Shown piece by piece: positions 8,434 through 19,600 of a stretch of 64,000 bases of DNA. Position 1 is the stretch's first letter. The number at the start of each line of letters is the position of its first letter. Below the pieces are notes generated by a model. That model searched no databases, was not told the origin of the DNA, and was given only the letters and a program-made list of their open reading frames with translations. The stretch comes from a virus. The position numbers were made by a program, and so were the translations under genes. The stretch covers positions 62,001 to 126,000 of IMG/VR virus record IMGVR_UViG_3300020188_000808. The stretch is one strand, 5' to 3'.

Positions 8434-9804
8434 TTAGCTTGTTTGTTTTCTGGCTGTAATAGTTCCAGCAATACGTGTATTGCCTCTTGAATCTGTAGGA
8501 GGTGTTGGAAGCCCATCTGCAATGCCATCATCATATGGTGTACCGTCTGTGCTTAGACCTAATCTAGCCAGATCATTTGCCATATAGTTGCCGCCTGATT
8601 CAGGTGGAATAAAGTGTCCAGTTGCAGGATGATATGTATGATCCATTAACCAGCCATCTGCAGGGTTGTTACGATCTTCTTCACTTGTGTAACGTCCTAT
8701 TGCACCCGGGAATTGGTCTCTTTCACCATATACACCTGGTCTAGCCGCGTTTGGACTTTGTGGAAATCTTACCTTCCAAGGATCAATTCTAGCTACTTTA
8801 CTTAGATTAAATGTAGCACCTGAACCAGCATCTGTTGTTGGTGTAGTTGCTACTGCGTCAAGTGTTCTTGCTTCTTTAATATGTCTTGCGTTAAATGCAT
8901 TACGTGTTCTAACACCTGTAATTGCACCATCTGAATCAACTGATGTAACAATAATGTTTACATCTAATGAATCGTTTTCGTTAACAATAGCAGTATCGTC
9001 TTGACCACTAGTTGCCGCTTCAAAATCAAATCCTGGTCTTTTTCCCATTGGTTGACATAAATCGTCTAATGTACCCACGTCTGCATTTGAAAAACCAAAT
9101 ACACTTGCGTCAACATTAAAGTTATCGCCTACTGCGTATCCTGTTCCTGCTGTTGCAATAGTTACTGTCCAAGCCGCACCGTATGTAGCTGGTAAATTTC
9201 TTAAAGTTGTTCTGTAATCTTGCCAAGCAGTTAGTAATGATGCTGGCATATCTTCTGATACATGACCATCAGCCGCCGCTAATTTACCCCAACGTACTCT
9301 TTTAATTGCTTCCCAATCTGTGTGCGGTTTAATAAACGGATATGGTGTATTCCATTGTTGTGCAACCGGATCATAAGTAATTTCATCTCTATCGTATGTA
9401 TGGTCTGGTGTTGGAACTTCAGGCTCAATGTGTACAAATGGATTACCTTCCCAATCATTAATTGGAAGTGTTTCACTTACTTTTGCTCTACCTTCTAAAA
9501 ATAGTGTGTCTTGATCAGTTTCCATTAATTCACATAACAAAGGATTTTCTTCACAGTTAACTTTAACCATGTATTCACCAACGTTTGGCACATAATCATC
9601 TTCAACTTCGTAGCTAAATTTAACTTCGCCTGTACGCTTGTTGTCACGTTTACGTAGGAATACCCACATTTCTCTTGGACCTTGATACGTCCACTGCCCT
9701 ACTTTACCTAATGTTGTAGTCTGATAAAGATATGCATCTGGCATATCATAAGAGAAATCTACATCAATTTCAATAACTCTATTTTGTGCATTTGGATCTA
9801 TCAT
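8434..9804 (-). CDS. Phage tail-assembly-chaperone-like protein with inserted beta module
   Basis: 456 residues. It shares an N-terminal domain (DFSYDMPDAYL ... GPREMWVF) and a later W..I...R...L...D....DMP....W.DYRT.LR.LP segment with the 230-residue protein at 11429-12121. The latter segment resembles the C-terminal motif of phage tail-assembly chaperones (Phage_tail_APC). After LRNLPATYGAAW an insertion of about 120 residues (GTGYAVGDNFNVD ...) interrupts the match, which resumes at KVRFPQSP. The inserted GTGY.VGD module also occurs in the giant fibre proteins. Next to the Cys-rich proteins it could be their folding partner or a fibre itself. The ribosome site is AGGA. Confidence 0.7.
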   Translation of the reverse strand: MIDPNAQNRVIEIDVDFSYDMPDAYLYQTTTLGKVGQWTYQGPREMWVFLRKRDNKRTGEVKFSYEVEDDYVPNVGEYMVKVNCEENPLLCELMETDQDTLFLEGRAKVSETLPINDWEGNPFVHIEPEVPTPDHTYDRDEITYDPVAQQWNTPYPFIKPHTDWEAIKRVRWGKLAAADGHVSEDMPASLLTAWQDYRTTLRNLPATYGAAWTVTIATAGTGYAVGDNFNVDASVFGFSNADVGTLDDLCQPMGKRPGFDFEAATSGQDDTAIVNENDSLDVNIIVTSVDSDGAITGVRTRNAFNARHIKEARTLDAVATTPTTDAGSGATFNLSKVARIDPWKVRFPQSPNAARPGVYGERDQFPGAIGRYTSEEDRNNPADGWLMDHTYHPATGHFIPPESGGNYMANDLARLGLSTDGTPYDDGIADGLPTPPTDSRGNTRIAGTITARKQTS

Positions 9805-9826
9805 ATTCTTTTCCTAATTGTTACCT

Positions 9827-10633
9827 TTAATAATATACCACATATACTGCGCCTTCAGCACCTGGTGAACCACAACAGCATCCGCCGCCCATAGTTTGAC
9901 CTGCTTCGCCTGCGCCGCCTGGCCATGCACCAAATCCTTGACACTCACCGCCTCTTGCACAACAACCATTTGGTCCAATCTTTGGTCCTGCTTGTGCCAT
10001 TGGAGCAGTAGGAACAAATTGTAGTCCTCTATCGCCACAATGCTGTGATCTTTGTGCAGATCCAGTCATACTTGCAATACCAAAGTCAACGTTATTAGGT
10101 TGAATTTGACAGTTATAACAGTTCATACAACATCCGTAACAGTTAAAAAATCCATGACAATGTGTACAGTTACTACAGTAACCGCCACAAGCTACAGCAC
10201 AAAAACATGAGCCGCCTGTTGGTGTTCCAAATACAAAACTATTATGTCCTGCGTAGTTATTACCTGCATATAAACAACAGCCCGAACGTCCTGCACAAAT
10301 TGTGAATTGATCACCACCTGCTACGTTAGCTGATTTAATTGCATATCCTCCTGAATCCGATGGATATCCCTGCATACAGCAACATCCGCCTGTTCCTGAG
10401 CCACCACCGCCCCACATTTCCCATACAGCAAATGTAGCACCTTGTGGTACTGTCCAACGACAACATTTACCACCATTGTTGTTACAATAATATCTTGATT
10501 CTGGTGGAACTCCGTAAGCTGTTGCTGGCCACGCTTCGTTGTGATCTGCGTTCCAAGCATAACTTACAGTAAACGACTTTGGAGCAATAACTCCTACATC
10601 GTAACCTGGTAAATAATCTCTTAAACTTGACAT
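9827..10633 (-). CDS. Gly/Cys-rich putative adhesin, paralog A
   Basis: 268 residues with 27 cysteines by my count, many as CC or CCC. A W-T-V-P...W.MWGGGGSGTGGCCC block, then DQFTICAGRSGCC, then a very Cys-rich middle (GGYCSNCTHCHGFFNCYGCC) and a C-terminal GGGCCCGSPGAEGAVYVVYY. The frame of VP...W..G..G.GG and a glycine-rich tail resembles the Gly_rich domain of phage tail-fibre tips, with cysteine replacing many glycines. It is paralogous to 10646-11416 and 12151-12891. The ribosome site is GGGAG. Host-recognition tip is the favoured role (inference); metal binding or disulphide cross-linking are alternatives. Confidence 0.75.
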   Translation of the reverse strand: MSSLRDYLPGYDVGVIAPKSFTVSYAWNADHNEAWPATAYGVPPESRYYCNNNGGKCCRWTVPQGATFAVWEMWGGGGSGTGGCCCMQGYPSDSGGYAIKSANVAGGDQFTICAGRSGCCLYAGNNYAGHNSFVFGTPTGGSCFCAVACGGYCSNCTHCHGFFNCYGCCMNCYNCQIQPNNVDFGIASMTGSAQRSQHCGDRGLQFVPTAPMAQAGPKIGPNGCCARGGECQGFGAWPGGAGEAGQTMGGGCCCGSPGAEGAVYVVYY

Positions 10634-10645
10634 ATTCTATACTCC

Positions 10646-11416
10646 CTACGCTATATCCGATTGATAATAAACTACTACTAATCCGCCAGCGCCTGGTCCA
10701 CCGCAGTAACAAGTACCATTGTGAGTATGTAGCGTACCACCGCCTCCGCCTGGGAAGTCAGCTGGTCCGTCTGCATCTCTACCGTGTGTTTTATAACAGT
10801 TATCTCTTGACATTCTAGCTTGTTGTCCACCGTATGGTGCTGACGTCATGTTTTCCCATGATGAACTAGCACACATTGCTGTACCTGCTCCACCACCGTT
10901 AAATCCGCACATACTAAAGTCTGCGCCTTTTACACAACCGCACATTCTATTTGGACATCCGCAATGTCCGCCCCATGCACTACCAAATCCGCAAGTTGCA
11001 CAGCCATATCCGCCGCCACTTGAGCATAAGCACATGTAACCGCCTGAACAACAGCCGTTGCTTGAACACGCATAACTACCACATCCTGGACAGCCCATAA
11101 CTGGTCTACAGCAACCTGCCGCTCCTGCACATAATGTAAATGATGCCGCATTATTAATTTCTACAATTTTTCTACCGTATGATCCACTTCCACCAGGAAA
11201 GCCAGCCATACAACAACAGCCACCGCCGCCGTCACCGCCTGCACCCCACGTTTCAAAAGCGGCCCATGTTACATCGTCACTTGGGTTCCAATTACAACAG
11301 CATCCTGGGTTACTATTTCTAGTATTATCAAAAGAACTATGATAAACATAAATTGTTCTTAATGCTGGAGTACCTGTTGCAGTTCCAAGTTGTAGTAATG
11401 ATCTTAATGCAGACAT
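10646..11416 (-). CDS. Gly/Cys-rich putative adhesin, paralog B
   Basis: 256 residues and 27 cysteines by my count. It has the same plan as its neighbours: a short N-terminus (MSALRSLLQLG), a PGCCCNW segment, WGAGGDGGGGCCCMAGFPGGSG, SFTLCAGAAGCC, a Cys/Gly-rich middle (CGCPNRMCGC) and a C-terminal GTCYCGGPGAGGLVVVYY. It is preceded by AAGGAG and sits 12 nt from paralog A and 12 nt from the chaperone-like gene 11429-12121. Secreted signals are absent, as expected for a virion protein. Cysteines in an intracellular phage protein would be reduced until virions are released, so disulphides could form afterwards (inference). Confidence 0.75.
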   Translation of the reverse strand: MSALRSLLQLGTATGTPALRTIYVYHSSFDNTRNSNPGCCCNWNPSDDVTWAAFETWGAGGDGGGGCCCMAGFPGGSGSYGRKIVEINNAASFTLCAGAAGCCRPVMGCPGCGSYACSSNGCCSGGYMCLCSSGGGYGCATCGFGSAWGGHCGCPNRMCGCVKGADFSMCGFNGGGAGTAMCASSSWENMTSAPYGGQQARMSRDNCYKTHGRDADGPADFPGGGGGTLHTHNGTCYCGGPGAGGLVVVYYQSDIA

Positions 11417-11428
11417 TTATATTTCTCC

Positions 11429-12121
11429 TTAACCTATTCCTACGCCATCAGTTGACGGTGGTTCAGCATATCCGCCTACAGTTGGTTCTTCTGGGAACTT
11501 AACCATATGTGCTGGATATTCATCACTCTCGCCACGTTTGAACGTAACCGGTAATTCTCTTAATTTTGTTCTGAAATCAATCCATGGTTGCTTAACACTA
11601 TCAGGCATATCTGCCGCAACTCTGTGATCTGTTGCATCTAATCTATCATTTCTTAGTTGAGTTAGTGTTTCCCAAGTTTGCCAAGGTTGTTTCCAAGTTA
11701 GTGTCCAATTATTACTATCTTCATCATGTACACATAAATCTCTTTCGTAAGCATGATCTGGCATTGGAGGCCATTGAGTTGAGTAATTTCCATAACCTTC
11801 TGGTAATGCTGTTACTACTTCTGATTGTGATAGTGTTACTGTATGTGGTAGGAAGATAGAACACATTAATGTGTCTTCTCCAGCACAATCTAAAGTAACT
11901 AATCTTTCACCTTCTGGTGTAGTATCAGTTGTTGGATTGTAAATAAAATCTTCATCTGGTGCGTTTTGACTCAGTGTGTTTTTTCCTGTAGTAGCATCAA
12001 CAAATACGTATAGTCTGTCTGGACCTGTATAACTTGCTGTTGCTGTGTCCCCATCCGAGTTTGATTGACTCAAATATTCATTGGGGATATCATATGTAAA
12101 GTTTTTTGTAATTTCAGCCAT
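11429..12121 (-). CDS. Phage tail-assembly-chaperone-like protein
   Basis: 230 residues. It has an N-terminal NFTYDIPNEYL...GPDRLYVFVD domain, then W.TLTQLRNDRLDATDHRVAADMPDS....W.DFRTKLRELP, which fits the tail-assembly-chaperone pattern (D..ADMP...W..(Y/F)R..LR.LP). The C-terminus is short and Pro/Gly-rich (YAEPPSTDGVGIG). It is the short form of 8434-9804. It lies between Cys-rich paralogs B and C, so the order adhesin-chaperone-adhesin-adhesin-chaperone suggests cognate pairs. The ribosome site is AAGGA, and a late motif is directly upstream. Confidence 0.7.
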   Translation of the reverse strand: MAEITKNFTYDIPNEYLSQSNSDGDTATASYTGPDRLYVFVDATTGKNTLSQNAPDEDFIYNPTTDTTPEGERLVTLDCAGEDTLMCSIFLPHTVTLSQSEVVTALPEGYGNYSTQWPPMPDHAYERDLCVHDEDSNNWTLTWKQPWQTWETLTQLRNDRLDATDHRVAADMPDSVKQPWIDFRTKLRELPVTFKRGESDEYPAHMVKFPEEPTVGGYAEPPSTDGVGIG

Positions 12122-12137
12122 TTTGTTTCCTTCGTTT

Positions 12138-12147
12138 GTATTTAGTC
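12138..12147 (-). promoter_or_regulatory. Late promoter motif GACTAAATAC
   Basis: It sits between the end of 12151-12891 and the start at 12121, with GAAGGAAAC before the ATG. The identical 10-mer occurs at 31741-31750 and 34527-34536. Confidence 0.6.
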
Positions 12148-12150
12148 ATA

Positions 12151-12891
12151 TTAACTGTACGATACTTTAACCATTCCGCCTGAGCCCCAATGGCCCCAAC
12201 AGCATGGTCCGCCACATGCAGTACCATTATATCCAGCGTCCCCTGGGTAAGGTTGAGCACAACCCCATCCGCAACCTGAACAAGTCATTGGATTACCGCA
12301 ATAATCTCGACCTTTTCTAGTATTTGCACCTTTTGGTGGTCCACTTACGTAGTCCCACATTTGATTGTGACAATATTGTGTAGCCATAGGATTATTTCTA
12401 CTATGACCTAATCTTAAATCGCCCTGCGTACCGCCCGAAATTTGTGAACATCCAAAGCAACAGTTATATGCATAATGTGCATGACAGTTTGTTCTACCTG
12501 TACATCCACCTCTAGCACACGTAGTTGCAATACCAGATCCTGATACAAAACTAGTTGAACCATCAATGCCTAAGCAATCTCTTTCACAACATGCTCCGTT
12601 ACCAGCCGCACAAATTGTGTATTGGCAACCAGCTATTGTGTTTACTGATCTAATTGCGTATGATCCGCCGCCTGCGTTCTGTGAACTAAACTGACAGCAA
12701 CATCCTCCTGCTCCTGCGGCTCCTGCACCCCATAGCTCAAATGTTACGTTAACAATGTCTGCTGGTACTGTCCAAAGACAACAGCAACCGCCATTATTAA
12801 TACCCCTATTATTGTTGTACACATAGAAGAACTTTGTAGGAGCCGAAGTTCCCGAAGTAGTATCTCCTAAAAGTGTTCTCAGGTCTGCCAT
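12151..12891 (-). CDS. Gly/Cys-rich putative adhesin, paralog C
   Basis: 246 residues and 25 cysteines by my count. The best-preserved glycine-rich frame of the three: GGCCCLWTVPADIVNVTFELWGAG, then AGAGGCCCQF, GGGSYAIRSVN, YTICAAGNGACC, and a C-terminal TACGGPCCWGHWGSGGMVKVSYS. The order W-T-V-P, W-G-A-G, G-G-G-S-Y and the closing V-K-V-S-Y are typical of phage Gly_rich fibre-tip domains. The ribosome site is AGAGGA. It is probably the founder-like copy from which the locus was duplicated (inference from its regular motif spacing). Confidence 0.75.
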   Translation of the reverse strand: MADLRTLLGDTTSGTSAPTKFFYVYNNNRGINNGGCCCLWTVPADIVNVTFELWGAGAAGAGGCCCQFSSQNAGGGSYAIRSVNTIAGCQYTICAAGNGACCERDCLGIDGSTSFVSGSGIATTCARGGCTGRTNCHAHYAYNCCFGCSQISGGTQGDLRLGHSRNNPMATQYCHNQMWDYVSGPPKGANTRKGRDYCGNPMTCSGCGWGCAQPYPGDAGYNGTACGGPCCWGHWGSGGMVKVSYS

Positions 12892-12909
12892 AGTTAGTAT
12901 CCTCTCTTC

Positions 12910-13242
12910 TTACGTTCCTGACATAATCCAGCCGTATGTGGACCCGGAATAAATCAATGTAATAGCTACGTTATTAATGTCTAAAGTTAAGTCTTCTGAT
13001 AAATTCTGGATTTTTGAACCGTTTCTACCAAGTGTTACATTGTTAGTATTAAAACTACCTGTAACATCAATGATTGAAATAGTATCGTTTACAATTAAAC
13101 TAGCGTTAGCTGGTAAAGTAATTGTGAATCCACCACCATTTGAATTAGCTAAAATACGATCGTTAACTACAGCTTGATACGTGCTACTAACTTCACGAAT
13201 GACGCTACTTGCAGTTCCTGTTGTTGATATATATCTTCCCAT
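12910..13242 (-). CDS. Small beta-structured virion protein (fibre-domain-like)
   Basis: 110 residues. The pattern STYQAVVNDRILANS..GGFTITLPANASLIVNDTISIID...FNTNNVTLGRNGSKI is a beta domain found within many tail fibres, here as a stand-alone protein ending YSGSTYGWIMSGT. The ribosome site is AAAGGA, with late motif 13265-13274 upstream. It probably decorates or caps a fibre. The exact role is unknown. Confidence 0.7.
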   Translation of the reverse strand: MGRYISTTGTASSVIREVSSTYQAVVNDRILANSNGGGFTITLPANASLIVNDTISIIDVTGSFNTNNVTLGRNGSKIQNLSEDLTLDINNVAITLIYSGSTYGWIMSGT

Positions 13243-13264
13243 TTTAGTGTTTCCTTTTTATTAC

Positions 13265-13274
13265 TATATTTATC
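13265..13274 (-). promoter_or_regulatory. Late promoter motif GATAAATATA
   Basis: It lies in the gap between the end of 13276-13596 and the start at 13242, with a ribosome site following. Confidence 0.6.
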
Positions 13275-13275
13275 A

Positions 13276-13596
13276 TTATGCTGTAGATGTCTCAATACCC
13301 ATTGCTACTGCACTGACATTTGCGGCACTACTATAAACTACCAGAATTTGCCCTGCCGCCATTGCAATACCTGATCTTTCTAACACACCTTTAGCTAAAA
13401 TTTCAACATCATATTCAATGTATTCACTTGCTAGTGGTGTACCAGCTGATGCGACAGCAACTCTTACCGAAATTGCACTATTTCCTCTATTACAAATCGA
13501 TAGCGTTACAATCCCGAAGGTGTTTGCAGGTACCGTGTAAAGAGAAGTGTTAGTGCCAGCGGCTAAGTCTGCGTGTCCTAATCTTCCTGTGGCCAT
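13276..13596 (-). CDS. Small beta-sandwich virion protein
   Basis: 106 residues. The pattern TSLYTVPANTFGIVTLSICNRGNSAISVRVAVA ... EYDVEILAKGVLERSGIAMAAGQ.L.V.SS is shared with the small proteins at 25495-25824 and 29440-29772 (VP......T.....N......S....V ... G....L..GD.V.V). Proteins of this kind are common in marine T4-like structural clusters, with no specific role known to me. The ribosome site is AAGGAG. Confidence 0.7.
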   Translation of the reverse strand: MATGRLGHADLAAGTNTSLYTVPANTFGIVTLSICNRGNSAISVRVAVASAGTPLASEYIEYDVEILAKGVLERSGIAMAAGQILVVYSSAANVSAVAMGIETSTA

Positions 13597-13608
13597 ATTG
13601 TTTCTCCT

Positions 13609-16600
13609 TTAACTCAATATAAATTGTTGCATTGCAACTGGTGATCCGCTTACGCCACCTGTGAAATGCATCTGTGCTGTTGTATTTATTAATACTCCGG
13701 TAGTTGTTGTAATTGTATTACCTTGAATATTAATTACTCCAGCTGTTACACTATTTACGTTCAATTCTGACGCTCCTCCACCAATTTGGCTAGTAATATA
13801 TGTCTTAATAGCTTTTTGTGTAGGAACAATACTGTCACTATTTGCTGTAAATGTTCCGTCTGTACTAAACTCATTAACTGTTGCACCAGCACCGCCAAGT
13901 GCTACTGCTCCAAGTTGTAGTTCTTGTAGTCCTGATATACTAAATGCATCAGCATTTAGGGTTGCAATACCAGTTGCTTGTTCAACACTAAACAAGTCGC
14001 CAACTCTAAAGTTACCGTCTTGGTCTGTACTTGTGAAGAACACTCTTCCTCCACCGCCTTCAACAGCTTCATCATTTGGATCAGCTGGTGTAGTTGGTGT
14101 GCCTGGATAGTTAGTAGTAGTAAATCCACCAGTACCAATATCCAAATAATCGTGACCTGTAAGTCTACATTGTGAGTATCTAATTCTCATCTCTATGTTA
14201 TCACCATGTATTGGAGCATCATCTAATGCCATATTTGGTGATATTTGTAACAATGCTGAGTAAGGTGAACTACCTGTTAACTGTGTAACACTAACTAGTT
14301 TAAAGAATGTTCCTGGTAAACTAGCAAACTCAACGTTTGCGCCAGCTTGTGGAATACTTTCCATTCCTTCGACTTGGATATACTTGCCATCTTGTTTAGC
14401 ATCTCTATATCCTGCTCCGTAAGCAATAGTACCGTTAACAATGTATGGACTACCAAGTGTAAGTACTGCTGGAAATAGTCTATAAACATCTAAGTAAAGT
14501 TGTAATGTGTCGCCATCAATAACTTTTACATAATAACTATTACCATTAAGTTGAGTAGTACCACCTACACCATTAATTAATACTTTATCTCCGTCTACTA
14601 ATCCGTGTGTAGCAACAGTAATATTTAAAATACCTGTTCCGCCATCTTTTGGTAAACTGTCAAGACCGTTAATTAATCCTTCGTTGATAATGTCAATTAA
14701 CTCGCCAGCTAATGTAATAGCACCTGCTTCTGCATTATTAGCATTTGTAGTTTGTGTAGTTACTACTGGACTTTGTAGAGTTGTATATGTTGTATTAATT
14801 AAAATATAACTGTTTAATAACGTTCTCATAAACTCATAAGCCGCAAGTTTTTGACTTTGTCTTCCTGGTAGTGTAGTGTTAACACCAATCCAATAACTTC
14901 TTGCCGCTTTAATTGATTCTTTAGTTCCACCAAACTTAATGTCATGTGCTAATGCGTCAACATATTCGCCAACATTTGATTCCCATGATGATTTGTCATA
15001 TGTAAATGCATTCCATAATGTAGAACTACCTGCGTTTGCAATTTGGTTATCAATCCAAGCAATAACTTCGTCTTTAATAAATTCTTTGTTGTCAGTAAGC
15101 AATGTATAAGCAAACGGATTAGCAGTAAATGTTACTCCTGTAATATCTTTACTAAACCCTGCATCTGAAACTGTTGCTGTTGCCGCTGTCCAACCTGTTC
15201 CTCTTGAAGCAAATGTTGGTTGTGCAAGTACACCATCAGCAACAAATACTTCTAATGGAGCATCTAATGTATTGTTTGGATCTGTAAATGTTACAGTTGG
15301 AGGTGTTGTATAAGAAGCACCTGGATGGATAATTCTTACTTCACTAATTTTACCATCTGCAACTTTTGCTCTTGCAACTGCTTGAGCCGTTGCTGTTGAT
15401 CCATCATTGCCAGGAGCACTAATGTTAACTCTTGGTTCAATGCTATATTGTGTTGTATTATCTAATTCAGCTTCAACGGCTTGTCCTGGCACAGTAACGT
15501 CCCAACCAGCTGTGTCATCTGAATACTTTTTAATATTAGCAATCTTTGTACCTGCATTATAAGTGTCAATATACCCATACTGTCCAGCACCTGTTCCGCC
15601 TACAAGGAATACTGCCATACCTGTGTATGCCGCACTCAACGAAGCGTCAGTGTTTGAAATTGTAATACTTGTAGTATCACCTGTCTGTGGAGTATTTGTT
15701 GCAGTTTTATAATCTGCACCACCAAATGTATCATCGTCACCTGTTAAACGAATTTGCATAACACCACCAGTTACAACTGTTGGAGTTAATCCTGTAATAC
15801 CAAATCCATCTCCAGAATAACTAAGTGTTGTGTTTGCCGGTACATAATCTCTACCTGCATGAATGTATTCATGGTGTATAATTCCTGCGTTGTCTGTTAC
15901 AACTGCACCAATTACAGCATCAAAACTTCTATTATCTACTGTTGCTTTAATAGCTGTTTCAGTTAAGTCAACACCTTCTGCTACAGTACCAAAGTCACCG
16001 TATGAACTGTTACCGTTAGTAGCACGTATTTTACCACCTGCTTCTGCAAGATAACCAATGTGTCCATAATATGAGAACACGGAAACAAGTTCTGCTCTTC
16101 CTAAGTTAGTTACCCATGCACCAATACCTTCATCAAGTACTTGTGTAAAGTCGTTAGCAACAATTGAATCGTTACCACCGTTGTGAATATCTCCGTCAAC
16201 TTTCATACCAACACATCTTGTACCAAATGTTGTTACGTTTTGTACATATGGTGAACGTGTGTTAATCCACGCATCTTCATCATCTGGTCCCCAACTTGGG
16301 TTAAGTGAACAAAATGCTCCTGCTGTTGGACGTTTAGTTCCGTATGCGTTTGGTGCACTTAATGTACCTGTTAGTCCTTTAACAGTACAGTTTCTTAATC
16401 CTGTGCCGTTTTCTAAATAGAACATGTCTTCTAGTAAACTTCCGTTAACTGCATTACTAAACCATCTAGCTACTAGGGTTGAATAATAATTGCCAAAGTT
16501 TTCTAAATCCCAAAGGACTGCTTTCATGTATTCTTTTAAATCTCTTTTACATTTTGATTGCATACTTGCACTAGCCATTGCTTCTTGGAAGTCTTTTGTG

Positions 16601-19600
16601 TTGTTTGCTTGAATATATTCAAATCCTTCATCAACTAAGAAATCTAAGTTAGCATAAATTTTGCCTCTAGTATCTGTGTATGCCGCATCAACTCTTCTAC
16701 CAACTTGTCCTACAACTGTTGGCTTAGTTCCTGCGCCGTTAACTTCATAATCAATCCAATCATGGATGTCTTGTACTAATAATTCTGCTGTTTCTACAGC
16801 CGCCGCAGTACCTGCTGGAACATTTGTATCTTGTGTACGTGTGTTTCCTGTAGCGATTGTTGCAACATCCATTGTAAATGCCGCTCCGCCGCCGCTACCT
16901 AATGCACTATCTGCAATAGTAATTGTGTCATTAACTGCATGTCCAGAACCTGCTGTAACTACTAGTACGCTTGTTACTGCTCCTGTTCCGTCAACTGCAA
17001 TATCAAAAGTTCCTACTACTCCTGTGCCACTAGATGATCCAGTTACACCTGTGTAGGTTCCTGTTGCTCTACTTGCGTCTGCGGCTCCAAATGTATCCAT
17101 TGTTAAGTGGCCACCTGCTGGTGTTTTAGTAACAGAATTATTTAAAATTGTATCACTAAGTATTGCCTTCATTCTTAAAATAGCAATTTTACTTAAATTT
17201 GCATCGTTAGTATCAGTTGGTCCAGCTGTTGCCGCACTAATTTCAGTACTACGTAATTCATCGCCAACAACTGCTGTATCTGCTGGAACAATAATCGGAA
17301 GTACTTCGTTGTATTGTCCTGTTTTAACAAAAATTGACACGTTTGGTTTAATCTTTTTAGCTAAACTATTTGTATTACCTGCTGTAATTGTATCTGTAAT
17401 TAATATTGTTAGTGCGTTAGCTGTTGTTTCAATGTTTGGTTCAGCAGTTTTAGTAGAATCAGTAATTTGTAAAACTGGTGTTGCTACGCTGTTTAATGTT
17501 GCGTAGTTTACTGCTGGCGCTAAGTTAGTAATAATGCTTGGTATTAAACTCATTGCATAATTAATTGCCGCATTGGTTTCGTCTTCTTGTCCTGATACAT
17601 AGTTTGCACCTGCAGGTGAAATATAAGATAACGCCGCTTCACGCATTCTTACGTTTCCGCCGTGTCTTAAATCCCATAGTAATGCATCTAAAATAATTCC
17701 AATGTCTCTACGACACTTAACTGCATCGTATGTAAATCCACTTGTAAACGGAGCAGTATTATTTGCAATACTGTGTGTAATAAACTCCATTGTTTGTTCT
17801 TGAATAAACTGTTTATTTCTTTCAATTAGATATGTTGCTTCAGGATTACGCGGACCTCTACGTACTTGTTCAGCCGCCCATCTTGTTGAAAAGAAAGGCT
17901 TATCAATTGTTACACCGTATGCTGGTGCAAATCCGTCTGTTCCGTTTGTACCAACATAATAAACTTGATCTAGTTGTCCAAAGTATGCCCATTCTGGAGC
18001 ATTTTCAGCTTCATTAACTTTTAATACTTGTCCTGCTTTACCAATTGGTAATCTAGTTGGACCTGCTCCACCATAGTAAACCAAATCACCAAGTGTTGTT
18101 AAGTTTCCTGATTCAACTCCACCGGATAATAAGTTCCAATATGCTCCAGCTACATCTTGATCTGGTCTGTTTTGTACTGATACTTCATCTGATGTGTGTG
18201 CTTGTACACAAATATAAGAGTTAACATTATTAATACCTCTAACAGTATCACCTAAATCATAGTATGTTGCGTCAGCCCATGCATCTTTCCAAGACATACC
18301 TTCATTAAGTCTATCCCAGTAAGTTACATTTGGTGGTCTATTTCCTGTTGTATCTTGAATACTAATATATGTGTAGCCACCTACACGTACAACATCACCT
18401 ACTTTATAAGCAGTTGCGTTGTTATAGTCGCCTTTTAAACTAAATCCTGTTGTAAATAAATCCCACGTTGCCGCATTGCCAAATGGAACAACGTTAGTGT
18501 TATTTGCTGTTGCAATATATGAGTAACCACCATAAGTTACAAAGTCACCAATTTGGTATGCAGTTGCATTTGACCAACTGTCTTCAAATTCTAATCCTGG
18601 TACAAATGTTTGCCACTGTGTTACTGTTTCAATAGTAGCAACATTAAATGTAAATCCTGTTCCTGCGCCGCCAATTGATCCTGGACCAACTGTGATTGTA
18701 TCGCCTGGAGCATGTCCTGCGCCACCTTTAACTACTACAAGTGTTACTGCACCTGTTCCGTCAACTGTTGCGTTAACTCTGTGTCCAGTACCAGTACCAC
18801 TAGTGGTACCTGTAATGTCATTGTATGTTCCTGCTATTCTGTCTGGATCAGCGGCACTAATTGTATCAACTGTTACAATATGTCCTGCGGCTGATACGTC
18901 ATCAGTTAAACTTGTTGCACTTGATGTATGTTCGTGTGTGTTAATCCAAAGACCGCCACCATACTTAACAACATCATTAAGTTTATATCTTGTATTAATT
19001 GCGTGTACTGATTTATATTCAATACCATTGTGTACAATATCCCATTTAGTTTGGTCTGACTCTAAACCATTAGAGGCTGTTGCCGCACTTTGGTGTCCTT
19101 CGTTACAAATATATAATTTGCCGCCATACTTAACAGTATCAGAAACTTTATACCTAGTTGCTACAGACCAATCTGTTTTCCAGTCCATACCTTTTGAGAA
19201 AATATCCCATTTCTCTATATCGGCTTCTAATCCGTCAGTGTCTGAATTTTGTGAGCTTGCCCCTGTATGTGCAGTATTACAAAGATATAAGTTGCCACCG
19301 TACTTAACAATATCGTTAACTTTATAAACTGTAGAAATAGTCCATACATTTTTCCAATTAAATCCTTCTGCGAATAAATCCCATTTAGCTTGATCAGTTT
19401 CTAAAATTCCAGCTAGACCAATTTCTATAGACCCGTCTGCAGATGAAGTATGTGCTGTATTACAAATATAGATATAACCGCCGTACTTGACAATATCATT
19501 CTGTTTATAATTATATCCAGAATTCCAATCACCTTGCCATTGAACGCCGTCAGTAAATAAGTTCCACTTTGTTGATTCGTCAGTAGTAAAATCAGCTGAG

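Noticed and set aside
18692-19327. Plus-strand 211-aa ORF inside the 2040-aa fibre gene
   Set aside because: Shadow of the repeat-rich fibre frame, with no ribosome site or family features.
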